A stretch of 64,000 bases of DNA from Callorhinus ursinus (Eukaryota; Chordata; Mammalia; Carnivora; Otariidae), in contig NW_020313288.1 in the NCBI RefSeq assembly GCF_003265705.1, forward strand, positions 611,210 to 675,209. Direction: 5' to 3'. Below the pieces are notes generated by a model. The model had not been told where the DNA came from, searched no databases, and saw only the letters and a list, made by a program, of their open reading frames with translations. A program made the position numbers and the translations under genes. How positions within the stretch are numbered: the stretch's first letter is position 1; every line of letters begins with the position of its first letter. Positions 1 through 10,555 of the stretch are shown here, piece by piece.

Positions 1-111
1 AACGCTGCAGGCCCAGCTGGGAAGGCAAAAACAGACAGAAAGCAGAAATACAAAGACGTTTTATTTCTGGGTGGGATCTGCTCACTGGGACGTGTGAAAG
101 CAGACTCCAAA

Positions 112-166
112 GCCCATGAGGTCACATTGGGAAAAGCCAGTGTTGAACCTAAAATTGGGGGTGTGA
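112..166 (+). repeat. Left arm of an inverted repeat
   Basis: About 53 bp beginning CCATGAGGTCACATTGGGAA match the reverse complement of 1301-1353 at roughly 85%. The arms enclose an L1 fragment and a SINE. The family is not recognised. Confidence 0.6.
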
Positions 167-229
167 TATTTTTGTGACTGTTGGGAGGCTGGTTTGCCTC
201 CCTCTACACAATGTACCATTAATTTTTTT

Positions 230-1007
230 TGTTTGTATGTATTTTATTTTTTATTGTGGTAAACTGTACATAGCAATTTTTAGCGCACAGCTCAGTGGCA
301 TGAAGCACACTCACACTGTTGTGTAATCGTCACCACCATCTATCTCCAGAACTTTCCATCTCCCCAAACTGAGACTCTGCCCCCATGAAGCACGGACTCC
401 CCACCCCCTGACCCAGCCCTGGCTCCCACCATCTCCTGTCTGTCTCTGTGGACGGGACTCCTTTGGGGACGTCCTGGGAGTGGGGTCCTGCAGGATATGT
501 CCTTCTAAGTCTGGCTCCTCTCACTGAGCAGAGTGTCCTCAAGGTCCATCCACATTGTGGAAGGTGTCAGAATGTCCTCCCGTCGTTAGACCGAATAATA
601 ATTTGTTGGATGGATGGACCACACTGTGTCTTATCCATTCATCCACCAGTGGACACTTGGTTGCCTCCACATTTTGACTGTTGTTAATAATGCTGCTGTG
701 AACATTGTGTACAAGTATCTATTTGAGTCCTTGCTTTGAATTTTGGGGGGAAGTTTTGGGTCATATGGTATTCTGTGTTTAATCTTTTGAGAAACCAGCA
801 CACTGTTTTCCATAACGGCTGCACCATTCTACATTCCCACCAGCAATGCACAAGGGCTCTCGTTTCTCCATATCCTCACTGATACTTATTATTTTCTTCT
901 TTTTTTTTAAGATAATGGCCATCTTAATAGGTGTGAATTTATTTTTATTTGTAATAACAAAAGTACTCCAAGAGTGAAAGCTTGAAGTGGTGATAAATTG
1001 CACTTTT
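230..1007 (-). mobile_element. Old L1 3'-end fragment
   Basis: Read on the plus strand it shows the reverse complement of L1M-type 3' sequence: the GTAAACTGTACATA start, the CACCACCATCTATCTCCAGAA segment, ACTGAGCAGAGTGTCC, then the GGTCATATGGTATTCTG and ACATTCCCACCAGCAATG segments. No intact reading frame remains. Confidence 0.8.
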
Positions 1008-1022
1008 AAAGGTGTAGCCTTA

Positions 1023-1210
1023 GGGCACCTGGATGGCTCAGTGGGTTAAGCATGTGCCTTTGGCTTAGGTCATGATCCCAGGGTTCTGAGATCAAGCCCC
1101 ACGTCAGACTCCCTGCTCCACAGGGAGCCTACTTCTCCCTCTCCCTTTGCCTGCTGCTCTCCCTGGTTGTGCTCTCTCTCTGTCAAATAAATAAATCTTT
1201 AAAAAGAAAT
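1023..1210 (+). mobile_element. Carnivore tRNA-Lys SINE
   Basis: It has a diverged head (GGGCACCTGGATGGCTCAG) and an AAATAAATAAATCTTT tail. Duplications AAAGGTGTAGCCTT (1008-1021) and AAAGGTTTAGCCTT (1211-1224) differ at one base. Confidence 0.9.
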
Positions 1211-1300
1211 AAAGGTTTAGCCTTGATCTGAATGTACTTGAGGATGAACCAGGAAATCCAAACATGAAGGTGATCCTTCTTGGGGGAAGCCCAGGTTTTG

Positions 1301-1353
1301 CCACACCCCAGATTTTAGGCTCAATGCTGGCTTTTCCCAATGTGACTACATGG
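1301..1353 (-). repeat. Right arm of an inverted repeat
   Basis: This is the reverse-complement partner of 112-166. The best-conserved core on the minus strand is GTCACATTGGGAAAAGCCAG, followed by a CCTAAAAT block and GGGGTGTG. Confidence 0.6.
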
Positions 1354-1370
1354 AGTTTTGGGAAACTCTA

Positions 1371-1849
1371 ACTTTGTTGGCTCTTTTAGTCATATGGGGC
1401 AAGGCTGGCAATGACCCACTGTTCTTGGGGAAAATGTAAGCATTTGGAAGATATTCAGAACATGATAACAAGTATTTCGGCTTAGTAACAAACAGGCTGT
1501 CTTCTTTGCAGGTAGACAGTCTCTATTAATATGTAGATAAGTGGATTTATTGCTGTTTAGATCCTTGAGGATTAGGAGAGCAAAGATCTTTGAATCCCCA
1601 GATCTAAGGACATAGCCAAAGAGGATCATCTCTCAGGAGAGGTGAACTAATCACAGCACGGTGGTGGGGCAGACAAGCAGAAACTCAGTCCTAACAGACA
1701 GTTCTCATCATCTCTAGGTGAAGACACATGGGTGTCAGGGGGAGGGGAGAGAGGAACTCAGGTCTGGGTCAAAATGTGACAGCATTTCCTATAAGTCAAA
1801 ACCACCAGGCATTCCCTTTTACAGTAGGAGATACCTATCATATTCATCA
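1371..1849. other. Unassigned non-coding stretch
   Basis: No exon, promoter or clearly named repeat was recognised. Confidence 0.5.
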
Positions 1850-2457
1850 TCTACTCCTGCATAACATAGCACCACAAACTTAACAGCTTAAAACAACACA
1901 CATTTATTATTGCAGTTTCCATAGGTCAGGAGTCTGGGGACAGCTTAACTGGGTCCTCTGCTTAGGATCTCCTGAATCTTCAGTTAAGATATCTGCAGGG
2001 ACTGTGGTTTCCTCTGAAGCTTGAGGATCTTCTCCCACACTTGCAGACTGTTTGGATTATTCATTTCCTTGTGGTTTAAATGGCTGAGGTCCTATTTTCT
2101 TCCTAGTTGTCAGCTGAGGACTGCTTTCCTAGAGGTGGTCTGTTGTCCCCTGCCACATAGCTCTGTCCACAACATGGCAATGTGCTTCCTCAAAGCCAGC
2201 AGAAAAATCTTTCTTTTAATGGTTTTCCTGATTGGGTCAGGCCCACCAGAGTATTTGCTGTTTTGATGAACTCAAAGTCAGCTGATCAGGGAACTTAATT
2301 TCATCTGCAAAATCTCTTCACCTTTGCCACCACAGGAGGAAAATCCCATCATAGTCACAAGTCCTGCCCATACTCAAAGCGGGGAGTCTGTCTGTACAGT
2401 GTGAATATACCAGGGGTTGGGAATCTGGGGGGGTCATTGTAGAATTCTGCCTAACAT
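1850..2457 (-). mobile_element. MaLR (MLT1-like) LTR remnant
   Basis: The reverse complement starts TGTTAGGCAGAATTC and ends in the block whose plus-strand form is ACAGCTTAAAACAACACACA...TTTATTATTGCAG, both hallmarks of ancient ERVL-MaLR LTRs. The middle part is strongly diverged. Confidence 0.6.
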
Positions 2458-2734
2458 GCCTATCAAAGTAGCCAATATGAACATTTTTTATAATATGATG
2501 TTGGCAAGAATAATAGGTGAGCAGATTCTCTCACACACTGTTGGTAGGCATATAGAGGCACTATCTCTATAAGAATTCATTGTTCAAAGAAGGTTCTCTG
2601 TGGCTCCGTATATGGTAGCAAAGCCTGGAAACACTGTCAGTACCCACTAGTAGGGGGCTGGTTATGCCAATATTGTTACATATATATTTGCAGTCACTGA
2701 AAAGAGTTTGGATTTGTTTTTAGTGAATCAATGT

Positions 2735-3180
2735 GGAAGGATCTCAGAATGTGGCAGCCATCCTCCAAGATGGTCCCCAATGATTCTCACCTCTTGGGGT
2801 TTGTGTTCCTGTATAATCCCCTCCCACACTGTGTCAAGGCTGGTCTGTGTAACCAGTAGACTATGGAAGAAGGGGTAGTATGTCACCACTGAGATTAAGT
2901 TATGGAAGCTATCAGAAGATATGGTTCCCATTTTGTTCACGCTCTCTTTGGATCACTCGTTCTGGGCTGCCATAGTCTGAGGACACTCAGCCCAATGGAG
3001 AAGGCCAGGGAACAAGGAACCAAGGCCTCCTGCCAATAGTGAGCCATGTAAGGAAGCTTACAAGTGGACCCTCTGGCCCTAGTCAAGCCTTCAGATGGAC
3101 AGCTTGACTACAGCCTCCTGAGAGACCCTGCAACTAAATTTTGGGGTAATTTGTTATGCAGCAGTAGCTAACTAACACAT
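2735..3180 (+). mobile_element. MaLR-type LTR remnant
   Basis: It opens with CCTCCAAGATGGTCCCCAAT and ends with TTTGGGGTAATTTGTTATGC...AGTAGCTAACTAACAC, the typical LTR end pattern. The subfamily is uncertain. Confidence 0.6.
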
Positions 3181-3202
3181 AGAGATTTTAAAAAGCAAGA
3201 TG

Positions 3203-3400
3203 TGGGGTGCCTGGGTGGCTCAGTTAGTTAAGCATCTAACTTCAGCTCAGGTCATGATCTCTGGGTCCTGGCATCAAGCCCTGAGTTGAGCTCCATGCTC
3301 AGCAGGGAGTCTGCTTGTCCCTCTGCCCCTCCCCCTGCTTGTGTTCTCTCTCTCCCTTTCTTAAATAAATAGGTAAAATCTTTTAAAAAAGGCAAAAAAA
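3203..3400 (+). mobile_element. Carnivore SINE
   Basis: It has the head GGGGTGCCTGGGTGGCTCAG and a diverged AAATAAATAGGTAAAATCTTTT tail. Short imperfect duplications containing AGCAAGAT lie on both sides. It sits about 280 bp downstream of the ACSBG2 exon in gene orientation, in the following intron. Confidence 0.9.
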
Positions 3401-3682
3401 TAGCAAGATACAGAATCATGGGTAGAGTAGGCTACCATGTGTGTAAAAATTTGCATGTAGAGAAATTTTATAATATATACACGTAGTTTATTCCCCAAAA
3501 GGATTTACAAAAAACTGGCAATGGTGGCTGCCTCCATAAGGGAAGGGGTCAAGGATTAAAGGAAAAATTCTCACCAGTACCTTCATGTCTTATGGTGTCT
3601 CATGCATTTTATACCATAGGTATGTGTATGTAGAATGAATGATTGACTAAGTGATGAATGAATGAATGAATAACTCATTTAC

Positions 3683-3912
3683 CTTGATCATGGCTCTTGC
3701 AGCCTTCCGGCAAGCCTCATAGTACTGGTTGAAATTCAGAACTTCCCACTGCTCACTGTTCTTTGTTGCAAGGGCTGGATATGTCCCAAATCGGTTGACT
3801 GACTCCCGAAAAAATTCAGGGATGGTTACTGGGGTCTCGTGGCCCGGCCCATGTTTTGATAGCCTCAGAAGGACTTCTCCATCTCGATGAATGGTCCACA
3901 GCCCAGGAGTAA
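3683..3912 (-). CDS. ACSBG2: ACSBG2 internal coding exon (acyl-CoA synthetase, bubblegum family member 2)
   Basis: ACSBG2 activates long-chain fatty acids to acyl-CoA using ATP and is expressed mainly in testis. On the minus strand an open frame of 76 codons plus 2 leading bases is bounded by an acceptor (TTTGCAG, bases 3913-3919) and a donor (AAG|GTAAAT, 3677-3682). The exon therefore enters in phase 1 and leaves in phase 0. The translation carries the family blocks DGEVLLRLSKHGPGHETP, TIPEFFRESVNRFGTYPALA and LNFNQYYEACRKAA. These match human ACSBG2 at about residues 23-99 much better than its paralogue ACSBG1. The segment lies N-terminal to the ATP/AMP-binding motifs, so no catalytic residues are expected. 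There is no stop or frameshift. Downstream exons lie below position 1. The short upstream exon carrying the start codon was not found. It could be a pseudogene exon only if both splice sites were preserved by chance, which is unlikely. Confidence 0.93.
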
Positions 3913-4377
3913 CTGCAAACAGCCACCAGAGTTTGTGGCAAATGTCTTTATTAACTTTGGGGGAGGAGTGTTGTCTTTGGGCTTGAATGGCTGAGGTTGA
4001 ATTAATCCCACTCGTCGGGTAAAGTCACATGGCCAACACCAGCCCATTCGTGCTTTCTCTTTCTTACTTTTCCTTACCACCCCCCCCAACAATTTACTAT
4101 GAAAAATTTCACACATACAAGAAACTTGAACGGCCTGTATAGTCAACATCCTCTGACTCACCACGTGGTTTCCACAAGGCTAGCATTTGCTCCATTTGCT
4201 ATATCACACCTCTGTCCAGCCAGCTGTCTACATCCATCCATCACTCCATCTATTTCAAAGTAAGCTGCAGCTATCCATCCATTTCGCCCTTAAACCCTTC
4301 AGCATGTGAATCATGAACTAGAGTTCCATATTACTTACAGGTTTTTTTAAAGGTAAAATTTACATGCAGCAGACTGC
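3913..4377. other. ACSBG2 upstream intron with an old unclassified repeat
   Basis: The block around 4085-4330 contains TTTACTATGAAAAATTTCAC, a recurrent ancient interspersed-repeat motif that also occurs, in opposite orientation, near 11020. No exon was seen. Confidence 0.4.
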
Positions 4378-4640
4378 ATATACTTTGGTCAGTGGAATGT
4401 GAGAAGTGGCTGTTGTGTGTCTCTTCCAGGCGGAAGGTTTAAGAGCCAGTGTGACTCTACGGGTGACTCGCCGTACCCCATTCTCCTCACAAAAATGGTG
4501 CAAGCACATGTCAGGGAGGAACCCTAGTGCCAGATACACATAATGCAATCAAACAAGCATGTGTTGTGTTAAGCTGTTGAGGTTTGGGGTTGGACGTTAC
4601 AGCGGCATCACCCAGACCACCCTGGATACCACCACTTACG
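4378..4640 (+). mobile_element. Possible MaLR/ERVL LTR remnant
   Basis: It contains the CTTTGGTCAGTGGAATGTGAG and TTAAGCTGTTGAGGTTTGGGG...GTTACAGCGGCATCACC motifs expected near the start and end of this LTR class. It is strongly diverged. Confidence 0.45.
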
Positions 4641-5105
4641 TGGAACTGGCAAAGGGGCTGACTCAAAACCAGTTTGTTTCCCTTCATCCCTCACCTTCTT
4701 TAAGGGTGTGAAATGGTTGACCCCTAGAAAGAAGAGAAGAGGGTTTCCTCTGGAGAGAGCTGGTGTGCAGTGTGTTGCTCATCACCCCCCAACCATGGGC
4801 CAAGTGAGAGAAGATTCTGGAAACCCTCTTGGAGAACTGAGTGTGTGACTCTGGACTTTGTTGGACTGAAACTTATCCACTGGAGAGGTGGTAGCTGGAA
4901 ATGGCCGAGTAGACAGCAGGGTTGGGAGAACACTGCACGTCCACCTGCTGTGGGACACTGATTTTTCCCTGTGACTGACATGGACCTCAGGGAGGGGCTC
5001 CTAAAGGCTTTTGGCTGGAAGCCAGTAGAAAGAACCTGGAGATCTGTGTTCAGAGGCAGACACTGAGGAAAGTCACCATTGGGCACTGAGAAAAGAGCAT
5101 GAACT
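4641..5105. other. Unassigned non-coding stretch
   Basis: Both strands show short open frames without recognisable protein. I saw no splice-bounded exon and no named repeat. Confidence 0.5.
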
Positions 5106-5520
5106 ATGTATTAGTCAGCTTGGGCTGCCATGACAAAGTTCCCCAGACTGAGTGGCCAGAACAACAGAAATCTATTCTCTCAGTTCTGGAGATGATAAGT
5201 TTGAGATCAAGGTGTGGACAGAGTTGGCTCCTTCGGAGGCCATGATGGAGAACGGGTTCCATGCGTCTCTCCTAGTTCCTGGTGATTTGCTGGTCATCTT
5301 TGGAGTTCCTTGGCTTACAGAAGCATCACCCCAGTCTCTGCCCTCAGCTTCACGTGGCATTCTCCCTGTGTGCCTGTCTGTGTCCAACTCGCCCCTTTTC
5401 ATATGGACACCAGTCATATTGGGTTAGGACCCATGTGAATGACCACATCTGCAATGAGCCCACTTTCCAAATAAGTCACATCCTGAGGTGCTGCATGTTG
5501 GGGTGTGTCTTCGTTCATGT
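5106..5520 (-). mobile_element. MLT1-type MaLR LTR
   Basis: The plus strand shows TGTATTAGTCAGCTTGGGCT, the CAACAGAAATCTATTCTCTC block, TTCCTTGGCTTACAGAAGCATCACC and CCAAATAAGTCACATCC: an MLT1 LTR in reverse. It is probably interrupted by the LTR at 5521-5850, because a matching 5' end (CAGTTCAACCCATGACA) appears at 5857-5873. Confidence 0.8.
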
Positions 5521-5850
5521 GACTGCTCTAGCACAATACAAGACATGTATACATAATAGACATTTATTTCTCATAGTTGTGGGGGCTCGAAGTCCAAGAT
5601 CACGGCACTAGCAGATTCAGTGTCTGGTGAGAACCTGCTTTCTGGTTCATAGCGGCTTCTCACTCTGTCCTCACTTGGCAGAAGGGAGCTGTCTGGGGCC
5701 TCTTTTATAAGGACATTGATCCAGTTCACGTGGGCTTCACCTTCATGACCTGATCCCCTCCCAAAGGCCCCACCTTCTAATATAATCATGTTGGGGTAAG
5801 TTTTAACATATGAGTTTTGGAGGGACATAAGTATTCAGACCATAACAAGG
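5521..5850 (-). mobile_element. Second MaLR LTR (MLT1/MST-like), probably nested
   Basis: The reverse complement begins TTGTTATGGTCTGAATACTT and contains the AGGTGGGGCCTTTGGGAGG and CTTATAAAAGAGGCCCCAGA segments. It lies directly inside or against the preceding LTR. Confidence 0.8.
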
Positions 5851-6134
5851 GGAAACAGTTCAACCCATGACAGCCTACATCAAGGCAAGGCTAGTTCAGA
5901 GGTTCCCCCTCACCCACCCCCAAGGAGAATTAGCAGTAGGTGGCATGCCAGCTTACAATGGGCAACAGGGGAAAACATCATGGAGGAGATGACAGAGCAG
6001 CTTTTTGGGCATCCCCACCCCGACTGCTCCAGGCATCCAGCCCGAAGCTCAGGGGAAGGGAGAAGCTTTAAATGGGACAAAAATGTGAAGGGGTGTCTCC
6101 TGGATCCTGGTTAGGGGTATTTTATTGGCTATAT

Positions 6135-6577
6135 TGGGTTGAATGATGCTCCCCCAAAATTCATGTCAGAATCTCAGAATGTGACCTTATTTGGAAATAG
6201 GGCCTTGGCAGTGGAATCAGTTGAGGATCCCAAGATGAAATTCTGGATGTAGGGTTGGCCCTAAATCTAATGACTGGTGTCCTTATAGGCAGAGGAGAGA
6301 ACACCGAGACACCCAGAGAAAAAGGCCATGTAATGATAGAGGCAGAGATTGCCATGATGAGTCTGTAAACCAAGGACCACCAAGGATTGCCCAGAGCCAC
6401 CAGGAGCCCAGCGAGCATGGAACACATTGTTCCATCACAGCCTCCAGGAAGAGCCAACCCAGCCAACACCTGGATATCAGACTTCCAGCCTCCAGAACCC
6501 TCACAGAAGGAGTTGCTGTTGTTTCCACCACCCGTCCTGGGATTTGTTAATGGCAGCCCTAGGAATCTGACCCAGTG
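6135..6577 (+). mobile_element. MLT1-type MaLR LTR
   Basis: It contains TGTGACCTTATTTGGAAATAG, AATGACTGGTGTCCTTATA and GCCTCCAGAACC, and ends TAATGGCAGCCCTAGGAA. It is the same family as 5106-5520 in the opposite orientation. Confidence 0.8.
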
Positions 6578-6876
6578 ACCAAAATGAGATTCTGAAGATT
6601 ATTGTCCCTTGAGAATGATTGTAGAAGCTGTCTTTCTTGCCAACATTTTACGCACTTGGAAGAGGGCAGCTGTGAAAGATAATGAAGACACTCTATCTCG
6701 TGATGCTCCCGGAGCTTTGTTCCAGTGGCAAAGTGGTTACAACATACAGATGAAAATCATATCACACACCTGCACTATATGTACTTATTATATATAGATA
6801 ATACAAATGTTAATATATAGTAACATTTAATTACAATATATCAGCACTATATTATATATATTCATGTCTGTACTAT
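6578..6876. other. Unassigned, AT-rich towards the end
   Basis: No gene was seen. The last 90 bases carry TATATA-rich sequence that belongs with the TA/ACATCTG-rich block beyond the SINE. Confidence 0.5.
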
Positions 6877-6894
6877 AGAAATATTACATCTGCA

Positions 6895-7110
6895 GGGGCG
6901 CCTGGGTGGCTCAGTCGTTAAGCGTCTGCCTTCGGCTCAGGTCATGATCCCAGGGTCCTGGGATCGAGTCCCANNNNNNNNNNNNNNNNNNNNNNNNNNN
7001 NNNNNNNNNNNNNNNNNNNNNNNNNNNNNNNNNNNNNNNNNNNNNNNNNNNNNNNNNNNNNNNNNNNNNNNNNAATAAATAAATAAAATCTTTAAAAAAA
7101 AAAAAAAAAA
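6895..7110 (+). mobile_element. Carnivore SINE containing the assembly gap
   Basis: It has a near-consensus head (GGGGCGCCTGGGTGGCTCAG, TCGTTAAGCGTCTGCC) and an AAATAAATAAAATCTTT-A17 tail. Perfect 18-bp duplications AGAAATATTACATCTGCA lie at 6877-6894 and 7111-7128. The long pure A tail and clean duplication point to a recent insertion. Confidence 0.93.
6974..7073. other. Assembly gap (100 N)
   Basis: Exactly 100 N lie inside a SINE whose head (from 6895) and tail (to 7110) are both present, with matching 18-bp target duplications outside. The round number suggests a gap of unspecified size rather than a measured one. Confidence 0.97.
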
Positions 7111-7320
7111 AGAAATATTACATCTGCATTATATACATTTTCAGTTGCATCTGCACTACATCTAATTACATCTGCATTATATATATATATATATATGAGT
7201 ACATCTGCTATATTATTACATCTGGCCTGTATTACATCTGGACTACATATATTACATCTGCACTATACATATTATTACATTGTATATACACACACACATA
7301 TATATTTATAATTTAACTAC
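7111..7320. repeat. Degenerate ATTACATCTG/TATA repeat
   Basis: ACATCTG recurs about seven times (often ATTACATCTGCA), mixed with a (TA)n run at 7177-7196 and CA/TA dinucleotides. The same words precede the SINE, so the SINE inserted into this array. Confidence 0.6.
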
Positions 7321-7324
7321 ACTA

Positions 7325-7530
7325 TATTTAATGGTCCCTCGGTGCTTTACCCACATGGCTGTCCTAACAGGGAGGTGTTACGATCAATGTCCTGTGGTAC
7401 AAATGATCCAAATGAGTTTTCCAAAGAGCAAGGCCCTCACCCACTGTCACAGGACTGGTCGAGCTCTGCTCAGCAGCTTGTCTGCGCTGCCTGTGCGCCC
7501 TATCTGGTGTAGGTAGGAGTCGCCTGTCCC
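7325..7530 (-). mobile_element. Possible MIR remnant
   Basis: The order GCTTTACCCACATGGCTGTCC, a gap, then GAGCAAGGCCCTCACCCACTGTCACAGGACTGG resembles a strongly diverged MIR in reverse. This is weak. Confidence 0.35.
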
Positions 7531-8139
7531 GCCACCCTCGTTTCAGGCACCTCAACCAAAGCCAGGGGCCCAGGCAAGGAACAAGTGTGCCCTGACTCTC
7601 TGAGGGGGGGGTGCTCCTTTATGAAAAGGCTTGGCTGAGTCCGTGCCCCTTTCTATTTCCCATGTGCACTCTGGCACAACATACCTTTGTTTTTACTCAT
7701 GTCTCCTTCAGGGTCCTTAATCTCCACGAGTCATGGGGTTTTCAGCCCTTTCAGGTCCAGAGACACCATGCTTCACAGCACTGCAAGGCACAAAGCAGGG
7801 AACTTAGCAGGATGGGCAAAGGGGCTGCAGGTCTGAGGCCAACTTCCGTCCACTGGTCACATCTGCCTAGAATCCTGGGATTGATTAGTCATGCTTGTCC
7901 CAGGCCTAGAAGGGGAGGAGAGTGGTGTGTGTGCCAGATCATAGAGCAGTTTTAAGTCCAGAGGGCATTCAATCCGTGAGTTTTCAGAAGAGTCTCTTAA
8001 ATGGTTGGAGTGTAACAACCAGGTCTATATGTGGTCCTGTGGGTGAGAAAACATTTTGAAGTCTCCCAAGGGAAAGAAACCCATGAGAGAATTCTGTTCT
8101 GGTTGGTTGCCTTAAAGATTGTATGACATGAAAACCCAA
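7531..8139. other. Unassigned non-coding stretch
   Basis: Unique-looking sequence; no exon or named repeat was recognised on either strand. Confidence 0.5.
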
Positions 8140-8700
8140 AGGATGTAAAGGAAAAACAGAAAATCTTGCTACATTAAGAAGTTTTAATTTCCCACGTGGC
8201 AAAAGAATACCATAAACAAAAGATTCACAACAAACTGAGAAAAAATATGGGCAACATGTCTAATAGATAAAGGCCTGATTTCCTTTATATGTGAAGAACT
8301 CCAGTGGATCAATAAGAAAAAGTCCCAGTACCCCAAAGGGCATAAATAGAAAGTTCCCAGAAAACAAATTTAAAATGACTTTCTCAGTCATGAGAGAATG
8401 CAATAGAAAATATTATGATGTATTTCACCTGTCAGATTAAGCTCAAAAAGGCTGAAAAATACTTTATATTAGTGAAGATGTGGGGAGACAGACACTTCCA
8501 TACATTGTGAGATGGATGCAGCCCCCTTGGAAGACAGTGGCCAGTGGTCAGACTTCAGATCATGCCATCACTAACCCATCCTTGGAGGACAGTGATGATT
8601 CTGGCTGCTGGGGTCCTTGCATGCTCATTAACTGGACTCCGTTGTTTGAAGCCTTTTATGTAGGATGGGGTCAACCACCACTCCTTACTCTTGTCTGATT
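8140..8700 (+). mobile_element. Old L1 ORF2 3' fragment
   Basis: Decayed L1 sequence: TTAAGAAGTTTTAATTTCCC, ACAACAAACTGAGAAAAAATATG, TGAAGAACTCCAGTGGATCAATAAG, then GATGTGGGGAGACAGACACT. Multiple stops. Confidence 0.75.
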
Positions 8701-8744
8701 TTCAGTGTGTTAATCCTTAAATCTATTGAGCAACATTCTTTTAA

Positions 8745-8937
8745 TTTTTTTAAAGATTTTATATATTTGAGAGAGCATGAGAGTGACATTGAGAGAATGA
8801 GTGGGGGGAGAGGCAGAGGGAGAAGCAGACTCCCCGCTGAGCAGGGAGCCTGACTCAGGACTCGATCCCAGGACCCCGAGATCATGACCTGAGCCGAAGG
8901 CAGCCGCTTAACCAGCTGAGCCACCCAGGCGCCCCTA
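8745..8937 (-). mobile_element. Carnivore SINE
   Basis: Reverse-oriented, with the head at 8937 (GGGGCGCCTGGGTGGCTCAG). Perfect 16-bp duplications AGCAACATTCTTTTAA lie at 8729-8744 and 8938-8953. Confidence 0.95.
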
Positions 8938-8984
8938 AGCAACATTCTTTTAAGCATTTACTTAACAAAAATTAATAGTTGTTT

Positions 8985-9340
8985 TCCTAGACAAAATTGT
9001 GTTCCCCCAAATTCATATGTTGAAGCCCTAACCCCTCAGTATGATTGTATTTGGAAATGGAACCTTTAGGGAAGTAATTCCAGTTAAAGGAAGTCATAAT
9101 AGTGGGGCCCTGATCCAATAGGATTAGTGTCTTTATAAGAGGAAAGGAAACTAGCTCTTGCTCTCGCTCCGCCTTGTGAAGACACGGCTGTCTGCAAGCT
9201 ATGAAGAGGGCTGTCCCCAGAAACCAGCCCCGATGACACCTTGATCTTGGATTTCCAGCCTCGAGAACCAAGAGAAAATACATTTCTGTGAAGTAACCCA
9301 TTCTGCAGTACTTTGTTATGGCAGCTCTAGGGAGCTAATC
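8985..9340 (+). mobile_element. MaLR LTR (MLT1/MST-like)
   Basis: It contains CCCCCAAATTCATATGTTGAAGCC, TGTATTTGGAAATGGAACC and CTTATAAGAGG, and ends TTGTTATGGCAGCTCTAGGG. Confidence 0.75.
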
Positions 9341-9644
9341 CAGTTGCATAAATATTTAGAAGATACTAAATCTTAAATGCCATTTAATGAACTTAGGAAT
9401 TTAGCAAATCAAAATTTCTGAAGCGTTTGCACATTGGCCACATGTTTCATTAATCAGATTCCCCTAAGCATGTAATTAAAACCACAAATCCAGTATGTTA
9501 TTTTGTTCCAATGCAAGACGTCTGCAGACAACTTCGGCCTTGGAGGCCAGAATTGCTGGCTGACATTGTTTGAAAACAGTGTGTCAGTGGTTTCCATGAA
9601 GGAAAATCATCTCTTGCTCATGACAAACATTATACTTGATAACA
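9341..9644. other. Unassigned non-coding stretch
   Basis: AT-rich unique sequence; nothing recognised. Confidence 0.5.
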
Positions 9645-9660
9645 AGATTCAGGCAGTCCT

Positions 9661-9858
9661 TGGGCGCCTGGGTGGCTCAGTTGTTAAGCACCTGCCTTTG
9701 GCTCAGGTCATGATCCCAGGGTCCTGGGATCGAGCCCCGCATCTGGCTCCCTGCTCAGCGGGAAGCCTGCTTCTCCCTCTCCCACTCCCCCTGCTTGTGT
9801 TCCTGCTCTCGCTGTCTCTGTCTCTGTCAAATAAATAAATAAAATCTTTAAAAAAAAA
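9661..9858 (+). mobile_element. Carnivore SINE, close to consensus
   Basis: Perfect 16-bp duplications AGATTCAGGCAGTCCT lie at 9645-9660 and 9859-9874, and the internal boxes are well preserved. It belongs to the TCGTTAAGC/CCACTCCCCCTGCTTGTG subfamily. Confidence 0.95.
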
Positions 9859-9874
9859 AGATTCAGGCAGTCCT

Positions 9875-10245
9875 AAATTCTAGATTTGCAGTTCATGTTC
9901 TGTAAGAACCTGATGATACACAGTCTGGTGAATGTAACCCCATAACCTGTGCACGGTTCTACGCTAGCAGACACTGGCTGTGTATTTCAGCAAAAATGAG
10001 TAGCTAGAAAGGCACATTATAATAGGAACTTAAGTGAGTCTCTGTGGCATTTATACACACAGGGTAGACCAATCAGTGGAGCAAAGCAAATAGCCAAACA
10101 CAGCCGATCTGAATGAAGCTAGGAACATGCATGCAAAGACATTCATAAAATGCACCACAAAAGAAGAAACCAGGAAGTCCAAGGTCCTCCTAGAGCAGCT
10201 GGATCTGGCTCAGAACCTTGGTTTCCCACCTGATCTACCCTTTCA
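9875..10245. other. Unassigned non-coding stretch
   Basis: Unique sequence without recognisable repeat or exon. Confidence 0.5.
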
Positions 10246-10555
10246 CCTCCATTGCTCCCTCTCCTTCCCTTCCTTCATTCCATCACCCTTCCACCCACCC
10301 ATCCATCCAACTTTCCATCCTTCCCCCATCATCCATCCTTCCAACCACTCATCCACTCATCCATCTATCTACCCATCACCTAACCAACTTCCTTCCCTCC
10401 CTCCCTTTATCTCTCTCTCCTCTCTTCTCTCCCTTATCTGTTTCCATTCTTCCCTCCTTGCTTCCTTCTGTCTCCTTCTGCCTCCTCCCTCCCTCCCTCC
10501 TTCCCCTCCCTTTCTCCCTCTCTCCTTCCTCTCCCTCTTTCCCCCACATCTGGCC
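10246..10555. repeat. Pyrimidine-rich low-complexity tract
   Basis: About 300 bp of C/T-rich plus strand: first (CATCCATC)-like tetramers (10270-10375), then CCTTCCCTCCCTCCC and TCTCTCCTCTC runs with few purines. It gives spurious open frames on both strands. Confidence 0.9.

Noticed and set aside
8745..8937. tRNA-Lys-like sequences at SINE heads
   Set aside because: These are SINE promoters (A and B boxes) within repeats that have poly(A) tails and target duplications, not tRNA genes.
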